NCBI GenBank assembly: GCA_030407315.1
Contig: JALQPE010001730.1
Coordinates: 117,759-181,758 of the forward strand
Length of the DNA stretch: 64,000 nucleotides
Source of the DNA: Asparagopsis taxiformis
Taxonomy: Eukaryota; Rhodophyta; Florideophyceae; Bonnemaisoniales; Bonnemaisoniaceae
Direction: 5' to 3'
Made by a program: the position numbers and the translations under genes. The stretch's first letter is position 1. Each line of letters opens with the position of its first letter. Shown in pieces: positions 22,830 to 32,069 of this stretch. The notes below the pieces were generated by a model that ran no database searches, was not told the DNA's origin, and was given only the letters and a program-made list of their open reading frames with translations.

Positions 22830-24604
22830 TCATATGGAAATCAGTGTTCTGCGAAGTGTCTCGACTGGCTCATTCACCGCAAGCGGTGGTGCATTGAGAG
22901 GGAGACGGAGGAGAACAGATCCCAATTGCTTCTCAGAACCTACCACAGTGGCATCAGGGGTTCCTTGAGCCTGCTCAACTGCAGGAACGGAAGTGGCAGG
23001 AGCAGGAGGGGTAGCAGGAGGGGTGGAAGGGGCGGGAACGGACGCGGCAGGAGGAGGGGTAGCAGGAGGGGTGGAAGGGGCGGGAACGGAAGTGGCAGGA
23101 GGAGGAGGGGTAGTAGGAGCAGGAGTAGAAGGGGTAGAAGGAGTAGAAGGAGTAGAAGGGGTAGAATGAGCACGAGGAGCAGGAGGGGTAGAAGGAGCAG
23201 GAGGGGTAGAAGGGGCAGGAGGAGTAGGACCAGAACGGGTAGAAGGGGTAGAAGGCTCATCTGATTGGGGCGTAGATGGCTTCGGCGCATCTTCAGATGG
23301 CTGTTCATTATGAACAATGACCCTTTGGTCTTCTTCCATGTCCACAACGCCCGTGGAAAAGCGAAGCTGCTCATACATTTCGTCGGAGACGAGAGCATGC
23401 TTCGTACCGCTTTTGTCGTCGGTATTGAAGTGCAGGAGGGTCTCAGCGATACTGTTCGCAATGACAGTCTCGGTTCCTGACCCATTGTTCTTGAGCTCGG
23501 AGTAGAAATGTTCGAGCGGAGGCTCCATCATTTTGTGAGCAGCAACCGGCTCGGACATCTTGAAAACTTCAATCAAAACACGAACGAAAGGATTACCAAA
23601 TCCTCTTGTCGTCCTACTCAACTGACGCAGATCTCGCATGCGTGTCCAGAGAGCTGTTATGAGCAGGATGAACCTTTGCTGATACTCCGAGCCGCGACGG
23701 AAGTCTGCCATGAAAACGAGATCCATGTTGCAGCCATACATGTCTACGGACTGCTTGAAGACATCGTCGTTGATGTCACGGCCTTCTTTAACGGCCCTTT
23801 CCTGTTCCGCAGCGAGAATGTCCTTGGTGAACATGCTCGGTACGGAACTCCAGAACTCAAGCGCTTTGTTGTTCACAGTCCGGAAGCCTTTCGCAGCAGT
23901 CACGTGCTTGTTGATGGCTTGCCCAGTTTCGATATCGACAACTGGCTGTCCATGATGACCTGAATGCACTTCCGATTCGGTTCACCCAGCATGTCCTTGG
24001 TCTTGAGCAGTTGGACCACAGAACACACTCGGTCTGCCAAAGAAACAAGGGCAACATCATGTGTGAGTGTGTTTGCTTGAATGGACAGCCCGAGTACTTC
24101 AAAAGGTGTGAAGTACTCATCGGAAACTTCTTCTGTCCCTGGGCGCCTGATCAAAGCCACATCGATGTTCCTGAATGAAGCAGCATACGGATTTTGCCCT
24201 TCCGGGTCTTCACGAATGCACTTATGGAGAGCCGCAACGCGATGGCCACCATCGATGTAAAACGTTTGACGGGTGGGGGTTGTGCTGCCTTCACTAGGAA
24301 GGAGCAGTTTGCAGGCAAAGATTCGGGATATCGAGGAGGTGAATCCTTCCCTCAAGAACTTCTCCTTCAGCTCAAGCACTCTCCCTTCCCTAATATGACG
24401 AGAGAATAGGGGGGGTCTGTGCAAATCCAAGGGAGACAGCCTGTGGTCAGCTTTGGGACAGTCTGACAACTGAACCTCGGCGGTGACAGAGTTATCGTGA
24501 CCAGGGCTGCGAGAAGGGGCGCGAGAGCGAGCGGAGGCCCGACCGCGAGTCGAAGCGCGAGCAGGGGCGGGGGCAGAGGGTTTGGAGCGAGTGCGAGGAG
24601 CCAT
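22830..24604 (-). pseudogene. ParB/Srx-like protein with Pro/Thr-rich tail, one frameshift
   Basis: Translation starts at 24604 with a basic Arg/Ala/Ser-rich leader. The ParB-like domain spans residues about 50-200, with YIDGGHRVAALHKC containing the IDGGHR signature at 117-122. LSLADRVCSV-type and RRPGTE segments match the second ParB-like gene at 26428-29391 block by block. One frame change is needed near 23945 (after VIMDSQ, continuing VVDIETGQAINKHVTAAKGF). The second frame then continues to 22830 with FRTVNNKALEFWSSVPSMF, again shared with the neighbour. The C-terminal 130 residues are PSTP/PATP low-complexity repeats (22960-23260), without any enzyme domain. The frameshift may be a mutation or an assembly error, since no slippery site is evident. 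Confidence 0.65.
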
Positions 24605-25074
24605 TGAAGGATGAGGGAAAGCAGGAATGGAGAGAAGCTTGATTGAGTGTACGACCCCGATAACGACGATACAGAGACGATTAAGATAGATTTATTTCGC
24701 TACTGCAGTCTGATAAAGGATCAAACGTGAACAATCCGTTTCAACTCTGATTTCAATTTTTGTTTATTTCTAGACCACTTGACTCAGATCAAGAGTAATA
24801 CTCGAAATTCAGTTAATTTCTGCGGCCAAATACAATCGCTATACGACGAGTTCATACTCAAAGTGGCTAAACAGGTACGAGTTGGTCATGGTGATTACCC
24901 CAAAACCACTCAAGTAATAACTACATAATGCTGAAGTCACATACTTCCCAGCATTTTGCACCAACTCGTGGAGCTGATGCGTACATACCAAATGCGTCTG
25001 TATTCAACATGAACCACGAATAAGTGGGCTTCGACCAATGAGTGCACTGCACCTGGCTTGCGAAACTACGAATT
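24605..25074. other. Intergenic, upstream of ParB-like gene
   Basis: AT-rich. Presumably contains the promoter of the 24604 gene. Nothing specific recognised. Confidence 0.3.
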
Positions 25075-25557
25075 ATACCCGGTATTATTTTGGTCCCCCA
25101 AACGCCAGGTGCACCAACCCCATTGGCCGGCGGTTGTCCGGACAACCTCGGCCAATGGGGTTGGTGCACTTGGTCTACACCGACCCAAAATAATACCGGG
25201 TATTATTTTGGCCTCCCAAAAGCCAGGTGCTCCAACGCCATTGGCCAAGGTTGTCCAGACTACCACCGGCCAATGGGGTTGGTGCACTTGGTCTAAACCG
25301 ACCCAAAATAATACCCGGTATTATTTTGGTCCCCCAAAAGCCAGGTGCACCAACCCCATTGGCCGGCGGTTGTCCGGACAACCTCGGCCAATGGGGTTGG
25401 CGCACTTGGTCTATACCGACCCAAAATAATACCGGGTATTATTTTGGCCTCCCAAAAGCCAGGTGCACCAACGCCATTGGCTGAGGTTATCCGGGGTACA
25501 CCCAGGCAATGGGGTTGGTGCACTTGGTCTACACCCACCCAACTTTATACCCGGCCA
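25075..25557 (+). repeat. 118-bp palindrome-rich tandem array, four copies
   Basis: Four units with GGTATTATTTTGG starting at 25081, 25199, 25317 and 25435, an exact 118-bp period. Units 1 and 3 resemble each other more than 2 and 4, giving a 236-bp higher-order repeat. Each unit alternates two palindromes: one around AATAATACC/GGTATTATT and one pairing ACCAACCCCATTGGCC with GGCCAATGGGGTTGGT. Open frames in all directions here are a consequence of the repeat. Confidence 0.85.
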
Positions 25558-25865
25558 GACTCCTGTTCTCAGGAACTGAAAATTTTACCGGGGATAGTGA
25601 ACGATGTAATATAATACCAGGTTTTACTATCTACTATCGTTTCTTGCATCTACTGAAGAGGTTTAGAATTTGCAGCTCCTGTAGGTAGAGCTTTCTGTGG
25701 AGAATAGCTTTCTGCATGTGGTGTTTGTTACATTTGTGAAATTGATCTGACTATATAAAGAATCCATGCAGTATCTCTTTTATCATGTTCTATTGGAATT
25801 GTGTTTATTACTCTACGGATTCATACCCAACTAAGGCTTCAACACGGCTGGACAGATGCCCTTCA
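25558..25865. other. Intergenic, no gene seen
   Basis: AT-rich tail between the palindromic array and the 3' end of the dioxygenase-like remnant. Nothing recognised. Confidence 0.3.
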
Positions 25866-26460
25866 TCACTTCAATTTCGAATTGCCCTCCCAATGTCCAA
25901 CGACATATTCTCCTTCTTCACTTTGATGCTGCTCAGTTTTGAGGAATATGTGAGATCGGATCGGGAACTTGTATTGAAGACCCTTATTGCTCTCAAATCC
26001 TTCCTCGTGGTGATAAACATCCCCTCGGCAGACAAGAACAGAATATGGTGGTACTTCACACCTCTTCATTGGAACTCTGTATAACTCTCTGTTGGGATGG
26101 GATAAACAGACATGACTGTAGGGTGCAAGCACGAGTCCGAATCCATCTGCGCCGCTTGACATCATGCCAAGTAGGATGGCGGAGAAGGGGGACTGTTAAC
26201 TTCATCGATTCCCACTTCATAGTCTGTATGTCCAGCACGAGGTTTAGTCCGCTCTCCAGTCAGCACTAAAGTAGTTCCAGTGCTGGGGAAGGCCATCGGG
26301 TCCTTCCCACTAGTCCTCAATTCCAAACCTTCCGCACAAATACCTAGACCGAGCTCAACAATCATCTTCTTCCGATAGAGATTATTATTGTTATCCTCGA
26401 GGTCATCACATAAGCTCTTCCGCTTTGTTATAAAGATTCCTCTGCCCTTCTCACCTTCTT
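25866..26460 (-). pseudogene. Predicted 2-oxoglutarate/Fe(II) dioxygenase-like domain, frameshifted
   Basis: Directly downstream of the ParB-like gene at 26428-29391, in shifted frames. The first frame (about 26460-26162) reads GRGIFITKRKSL, YRKKMIVELGLGICAEGLEL and TKPRAGHTDYEV, which has an HxD metal-binding pair. After a further shift near 26165 the second frame reads SSGADGFGLVLAPYSHVCL, VPPYSVLVCRGDVYHHEEGF (candidate distal His) and YKFPIRSHIFL (candidate Arg for 2-oxoglutarate). The order HxD, then GDxxHxxxG, then a basic residue in the last strand fits a double-stranded beta-helix dioxygenase. Such enzymes include TET/JBP and AlkB, but I cannot assign a subfamily. A GTGAGA donor-like site at the end of the upstream frame leaves splicing possible. 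Confidence 0.5.
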
Positions 26461-29391
26461 CATCAGAGTTTTTCCATCCATCATAGCCATGCACCACGGT
26501 GTCCAGTCCGGATCTCTGCGGGTGTCACCGGATTCAGAGTTCTTCTTGGCATCCTCGAGACGTTCCTCAAACAACGCAGAAAAATGAAGGAGCAGTTCGT
26601 GGATCGCATCTGCAGTAGTAGAAGACTTGAATATTCCGTCCAGAATTGTAAACCCAACCAAGTCTATTTCATTTCGTTTCTCTCGGAAATAAGCCCTCGA
26701 GAGAAACTCAGCGGAAACATTTTGTGCCGAATAGGCACTCGCTGCTGCTTCAGCGACCTCGGCTCGAAGCGTATCGACCAGTTTCCCATTCACATAGTAT
26801 TTCATTCGACTGTCGGGATGAATGATAACAGGCAGTTTCGCTTCTATACCTTCCTCCACATCTTTGTCAGGGACATCATTTTGTTGCCTGTCCGAATACT
26901 GACCTCCTTGAACCGCGTGGACTGCAGCGTCTTTGCCGGATTGCAAATTTGCGTCTTCACGCATCTTTTGCTTCTTCTTCTGCCGCGGCCTGCTGGTATC
27001 CTCTCCCACCAGGTCAATAACCTCTTGAGGGGTGACATCCACCAATTTCCGTTTGGATCTTAGAATCATTGGCGGCGTCTCCGTATTCCTCGGCTTTGCC
27101 TTTAAGGGCACGAAACCACTGCTGTGCTTGGCTTTCATCAACTTCCTAGGCGTAGAACTGGTAACAGGTGTTTCCGTGTCCTCCAGCTCAGGTAAAACAG
27201 GTAGGCCGACATCCGCTGTAGATAACATAGCGTCTCCAGTGCCATCACCCTGATTTCGTACACCTTTCATCGGGTCCTCCGTTGTCCTTCCAGAAGAATG
27301 TTCAGGACATTCTTCGCGGACATCTTTCGTTCCAGACCCATCGCTCTTCCTAGATTCAGGACCTCCTTCACTATCTCGACCAGTTCTTGGATGACCAACT
27401 GACATATTCGCCGGCGACTTTCCACCCTGCTCTGGTCTGAGCGTGGCACTTCCGGCTGCCACTGGGCTAGGTGATTGTTGCAGGTCATTTTCATCACCGT
27501 GGTCATTTCTTCCTCGATTTGCACCAGTTGGTTCAAGCTCTTGAGTTCCTACGTTCTTCTGCAACACATCCCCAACATCACAATCTCCAGGTTTCGAAGA
27601 ATTGTTCTCGGTTGGCGCAGTAGGCACTGCGCGGTCCGTTGTAACCTGCTTTGCGCTTTCGGAATCTGCCGCTTTCCCTGTCGCCTCTTCACCAACCTGT
27701 GTTGCAGCACCGACCTCAGCGTTAACACGATCCGATATTTCCAGACTGCCCTGTGTCTGCTGTTGGGTAAGTACATTTGGACTCTGTACCACGTCCGAGC
27801 GATCAATGGCAGCATTTGAAGTATCACCATACGATGCGGATTGTTGTCGTGGTTGAGGTGCAGTATTCCCTTCCAAGGATTTTCGCCTAGTCCGCCTTTC
27901 CTGCATACCTATTTCAGGCGCGACGGAATGGTCGAGAGAGTCATCCGATAGAATTGGGCCGTTGAAAACCACATAACGGATTTCTTTCATCATAGACCGC
28001 GTCAATGCTGCACGTATACCTCTCCCAGTTGGTGCGTCGGAAGGATAGAAATCTTTGAGGACAGTCAAAATGCGATATCGTATGGTTTTTCGTGTTCGTC
28101 CACCTGGCTCCGGTACTTCATGTAACTTCCTGAAACATGGATGAGGTGAGGAATGCCAGGAGTTTTCTTTCCGTACAGCTTTCTCAAGTATGTCATATAT
28201 TTCACACATGCTGTAGCACCACTTTTGCGCGCATGTCTTTAGACTTATACTACCATCTCCTTTCCTACGTTTCCACATCGTCCACATTGCAGTGAGCTCT
28301 AGAATGACAAGTTTGGTGTCCACCGAAGCTTTTCGAATCGCAGAAGCGAATAGGACGTCCACAGTGCATCCCTGCATATTCTTCGAGTCTGGCGGACTAG
28401 TTTCAGTTGCAAATCGACTTGGGATAGCTGACCAATGTTCGAACGCCGGGTTATTTACGTCTCCGAAGCCCTGCGCAATCGAAACGTACTTCATCATGAT
28501 TCCTTCCTGACAACCTGGAATGACCTTGTTCTCGACTACAACTTTTGTGCACACATTTACCTTCGCCTTCATCAAGCCCTTCATCATCATGAACTTCATG
28601 ACCGTACAGACGTGGTCAGCAATAGAAACTTCTATCACGTCATGAGTCTTTTCGTTCAGCTTCTGCGATATTCGCATCACTTCAAGAGGATGAAACATTT
28701 CACGGGTTCCAGGTGGTCGGATGAAGTCAACGCTAATGCTCCTCAGTCTCCATCGATCAGCAACTGTCGGTTTGTTTTCCACAATCGACTGCAAAGCGCT
28801 GATACGATGACCTCCATCAATGCACTGCAGTTTCTTCCGTCCGTCTGACCCCATTGTTTCACAGATGGTCATTCGGGTGCCAGTTTCCAGAAACCCCTCG
28901 GTAGATATTTTGCTGACCAGATCGCGCACTCTGGCCTCCTGCACAAGACGAGAAGTTGATTCCGGTTTGGCAACATCTAGCGGATTGATCATTTTAGGTT
29001 CAGTCCTGCATTCGACAATGTTGATGTCAATCCCCATCACAGACTCTTCTGATGCTTCCATGCCAGCAGGACTCCCCTCGCCTTCACGGACGTTAGACCT
29101 CTCCCTGTTTTTCGATTTCACCGTCCCAGGAGTAGATGGAAAGCGTAGAGTGTTTTTCCCAGATGGTGATATATCACCAAGGGTTTTTGCTGCCTCTATC
29201 ATGACAGCGTCTCCTCCCTGAATGGGTGTCTGGCTATCTGCCGTCTCCCTTCCCGCTGCAGACGGAGCCCCTCCATCAGCAGAACCTCCGGAGGGTGTTT
29301 TATCACCGCCTACCGTCGTTGCAAGTCTCTCTGCAACGCTTTCGACGGTATCCTTTGGTTCCGCAGCGCGCTCAGTGTCGCTTCCGGCCAT
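26428..29391 (-). CDS. ParB/Srx-like protein, long disordered linker
   Basis: A 987-residue frame. The first 130 residues are low-complexity. The ParB-like domain covers about 135-330: RDLVSKISTEGF, then CIDGGHRISAL at 190-200 (IDGGHR signature), DFIRPPGTRE and SIADHVCTVMKF. A helical region follows with VAQGFGDVN-type and ALEHWS-type blocks shared with the 22830-24604 protein. Residues 500-880 are polar and disordered, with a basic segment near RQKKKQKM. The end (EIDLVGFTILDGIF and DPDWTPWCMAMMDG) looks like the start of a folded domain. It is cut by a stop at 26428, and the continuation in another frame is dioxygenase-like. The gene lies downstream of, and on the same strand as, the transposase gene at 30099-44635. 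Confidence 0.75.
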   Translation of the reverse strand: MAGSDTERAAEPKDTVESVAERLATTVGGDKTPSGGSADGGAPSAAGRETADSQTPIQGGDAVMIEAAKTLGDISPSGKNTLRFPSTPGTVKSKNRERSNVREGEGSPAGMEASEESVMGIDINIVECRTEPKMINPLDVAKPESTSRLVQEARVRDLVSKISTEGFLETGTRMTICETMGSDGRKKLQCIDGGHRISALQSIVENKPTVADRWRLRSISVDFIRPPGTREMFHPLEVMRISQKLNEKTHDVIEVSIADHVCTVMKFMMMKGLMKAKVNVCTKVVVENKVIPGCQEGIMMKYVSIAQGFGDVNNPAFEHWSAIPSRFATETSPPDSKNMQGCTVDVLFASAIRKASVDTKLVILELTAMWTMWKRRKGDGSISLKTCAQKWCYSMCEIYDILEKAVRKENSWHSSPHPCFRKLHEVPEPGGRTRKTIRYRILTVLKDFYPSDAPTGRGIRAALTRSMMKEIRYVVFNGPILSDDSLDHSVAPEIGMQERRTRRKSLEGNTAPQPRQQSASYGDTSNAAIDRSDVVQSPNVLTQQQTQGSLEISDRVNAEVGAATQVGEEATGKAADSESAKQVTTDRAVPTAPTENNSSKPGDCDVGDVLQKNVGTQELEPTGANRGRNDHGDENDLQQSPSPVAAGSATLRPEQGGKSPANMSVGHPRTGRDSEGGPESRKSDGSGTKDVREECPEHSSGRTTEDPMKGVRNQGDGTGDAMLSTADVGLPVLPELEDTETPVTSSTPRKLMKAKHSSGFVPLKAKPRNTETPPMILRSKRKLVDVTPQEVIDLVGEDTSRPRQKKKQKMREDANLQSGKDAAVHAVQGGQYSDRQQNDVPDKDVEEGIEAKLPVIIHPDSRMKYYVNGKLVDTLRAEVAEAAASAYSAQNVSAEFLSRAYFREKRNEIDLVGFTILDGIFKSSTTADAIHELLLHFSALFEERLEDAKKNSESGDTRRDPDWTPWCMAMMDGKTLMKKVRRAEESL

Positions 29392-29647
29392 TGCAAAGAT
29401 TTGGACGCGTAGAGAAGCCGTTCAGGATGACAAAGATACCTTTTCTCTCCGACTACACGATCAAGAGATATTCCTCTTTCAAGGTGGTATTTGGCGGGAA
29501 ACGATCTCCCTACACGTCTAAACGTGAAATATCAGTTATTGATTCACCTTCCACGCGCTCCAATTGTATTCGGCCATCTGTCATTCCTCGACGAAGGACT
29601 TCCCACACACAATTCCTTCGTTCCCAAAACCATCCCATTGCCATGAA
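29392..29647. other. Upstream region of ParB-like gene
   Basis: Short leader or promoter zone of the minus-strand gene. No element recognised. Confidence 0.3.
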
Positions 29648-29850
29648 TCATAGTACTCCACTTTTCACTGGAGCCAGAAAACTATACCGGGTATTATTTT
29701 CCACTTCATTGGCCAGGTGCCGGCTCCCCATTGGCCAGCAGACAGCCATCAGTCACAATACTCCACTTGTCACTGGAGCCAGAAAACTATACCGGGTATT
29801 ATTTTCCACTTCATTGGCCAGGTGCCGGCTCTCCATTGGATTATGCGAAC
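29648..29850 (+). repeat. 105-bp tandem duplication
   Basis: Two copies in tandem, with ACCGGGTATTATTTT at 29686 and again at 29791 and ATTGGCCAGGTGCCGGCTC downstream of each. The motif ACCGGGTATTATTTT and the ATTGGCCA words are shared with the array at 25075-25557. Confidence 0.8.
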
Positions 29851-30098
29851 TCAACTTTGTGGAACTAGGAGTCCTGCAACTCGCGGCTCCATCTCTAGTA
29901 CCAATGGCGTCATACGTACGTAAGTGCGTACGCTCTTCGCAAAACACACTTTATTTGTGCGCATGGAACAAAATCCCACTCTATTCTTCAAACGACATGT
30001 ACAAATTTTGTATAGCATTTGTTGGAAGACTTGATCAGGACTGCTGCTAAATGAATTACGAAAGTTTACTGATGTATTAAACACTGTGCTGGAACACT

Positions 30099-31307
30099 CT
30101 ATGCTGAACGTGGTGGGTATCCATCTTCTCTAGTTAAGACGCTCACTTCACCACCAGAAAGAATATCACTATTGTGCTCTACAATACCACTTTGTCTATC
30201 GTATGAACAAACTCCTGACTCGCAGTTATGTACGTGCAAAACTTCTCGGACCCCGTCGTTCATTTCAACGTGAACTATAGTATCATTCCCACCTTTCCGG
30301 TACATACCGTCTCCAGTGCATGTCAAGGGAATGCAGACAGCATATGGAGTTTTCTGCTTCCATTTCTTTGCCTTCTTCTCCTCTCCTCGCTCTACCACAA
30401 TAAAAAAGGACAATGTGACGAAAAGGACACGTCTAGAACATGTGAATTCCTCCATGCTCGTCCTGCTATGGGCGGGTACTACTATACCAGCATCATACCA
30501 TCCATCTTTGCACACTGCTTGAATGATGCTTCCAGGTTCAGCACGCCCTAACCTCGATTCGCTCTCAGATCCCTCATGACTAGTGCGCACTCTTTGTGCA
30601 GCAGTGAGCCACCATAGTCGTTCACCATGTTGAGACCCGTTTACCTGTCTGGTTCTGAGAAAAGTTTCAGAAGCTTTACGTATCCTTGCCATCATGACGG
30701 TTTCTTCTGCCGGAACATTTTTCGCGTCTTCAACAGATTCCCCTCGCCACCGCGTGATTGGACAGTGGGTGCTCACCATAGTACTGCTCCTCTCTGATAT
30801 GAGACGGAATACAGGACTTAAGAAGCATCTTTTTGCTGCCTCTTCTGTCGCATGTGGACTCTCCGAAATTCCTTTTCCTAGTGCAAAATACACGCGTCTG
30901 CAATCGGCAGACGTCCATTGTTTTGTATTGTGACCTACCGCACCCAGCGTGATGGCTATTCGTGCGAGCCAGTCATCGGCCATGATGAGCTCCATTGATG
31001 ACAGATGTTCATTCTTATGGTTCGAGTTTCGAACCCCTCTTTTAAGAGGCTGGTGCATTCTCTCGAAGAAAAGCTCTTCCACATGTTTCGCAGCTCCAAA
31101 AGCTGGTAATGTATGTACGCAAAATTCTATCAACCGATGCAAGTTCGGTTTGTCCAGATGTTTCATTGCAATAGGATCCTTCTTGCATACCTCATGCAGT
31201 TCTTTCATATAGTCTGAAACAAGAGCTAGAATGTGGTCATGACGTCCGCCATTCTCGGCCTCGAACCTCCTGGTTGACTCAAGTCCATCTATCCACCATG
31301 TTGGGAT
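30099..31307 (-). pseudogene. tnp2/CACTA-like transposase, C-terminal part (beyond the insertion)
   Basis: Continues, in frame, the protein encoded by 42143-44635 after removal of the Ty3 element and one GGGAT. It reads IPTWWIDGLESTRR, then HRLIEFCVHTLPAFGAAKHV and EELFFERMHQPLKRG, the His-rich, helical C-terminal part typical of large tnp2-type transposases. A basic and small-domain tail follows, ending at 30099. The apparent longer frame that begins at 31466 is a chimera of antisense LTR and transposase and is not a real start. Confidence 0.75.
31303..31307 (+). other. Target-site duplication GGGAT, left copy
   Basis: GGGAT at 31303-31307 is repeated at 42138-42142, directly outside the two LTRs. 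Confidence 0.9.
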
Positions 31308-31970
31308 TGTAGTATACGTGGCAATTCCGAAATTGCAAATATTTACGTTTTCCGCGGAATTCGAATTTCGGCGGACACGACCGGCGACAGCAATGCACGA
31401 ACATTGCTGGCGCATGCGCGCGCGCAACCGGCACACGTGTGCAACGAACGTACTGGCAACGGCCAACGGACCAACGGGTCCCTACGTGTGACCCACAAGG
31501 TCCTTTCCCATTCGGGGACGTTACGAACAGTGTTTACACTGTAAAGCGATGCCATCGTGGCCATATAGGTATTGGCATCGTGCCGGGAGGGAAAGGGGAC
31601 AAGACAACGATCGAGCGACGGCTCTAGTCTACGACTGACTTCTACGTTTACGTTTACGTTTGGCCTAACGAGGCTTCGTCTCCGTCGAGCTGCGTACTCC
31701 CTACCCATCGCCGCACGTAAGGCTGATTGCGTGTAGTGCCTCCGGGCTTGGTCGAGAGCGCCTCCGGTGACGTACCACCTCGTGTGCTAACGTAATCCTC
31801 GCGTGGATTGTTGCGTCGTGACGCTCGTGTCTACTCGCTAACCACTCTACCTTCTACCGTTCTAACAATACAGTCAAACACCAGCGGGTGGACTGCTCGT
31901 TTCGTTTCGTAAGGACAGCGTGTCCACTGGCTCGTACCAGCTACTACGTCTAACGAACTATCGTTCCACA
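31308..31970 (+). repeat. 5' LTR of Ty3 element
   Basis: Starts TGTAGTATACG and ends GTTCCACA, so has TG...CA termini. 663 bp, matching 41475-42137 with no difference seen. Confidence 0.93.
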
Positions 31971-31971
31971 C

Positions 31972-31984
31972 TGGTCTCTCGACC
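31972..31984 (+). other. Primer-binding site, possibly tRNA-Tyr
   Basis: TGGTCTCTCGACC one base after the LTR would pair with a tRNA ending GGUCGAGAGACCA. A G72/A73 acceptor end is characteristic of eukaryotic tRNA-Tyr; this identification is an inference. Confidence 0.55.
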
Positions 31985-32069
31985 TAGAAGTTGCTACGAG
32001 CATAACGACAACCAACGAGGTTGAGCTCTTTTACGTTAACGAAAAGCTACGTGCTACAGACGACGGTCT

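Noticed and set aside
22926..23264. Arg/Gly/Ser-rich protein on the plus strand
   Set aside because: It is the complement of the PSTP low-complexity tail of the ParB-like protein.
25075..25557. CRISPR-like regular array
   Set aside because: Units are contiguous 118-bp tandem repeats without unique spacers, in a eukaryotic context, and no cas genes are present.
24921..25614. Several short proteins repeating NTGYYFG-type segments
   Set aside because: They are translations of the 118-bp array in all phases, not genes.
30099..31466. Single 455-residue protein starting in the LTR
   Set aside because: The first 53 codons are antisense LTR sequence, also found unchanged at 41475-41633. It is a chimera created by the insertion.
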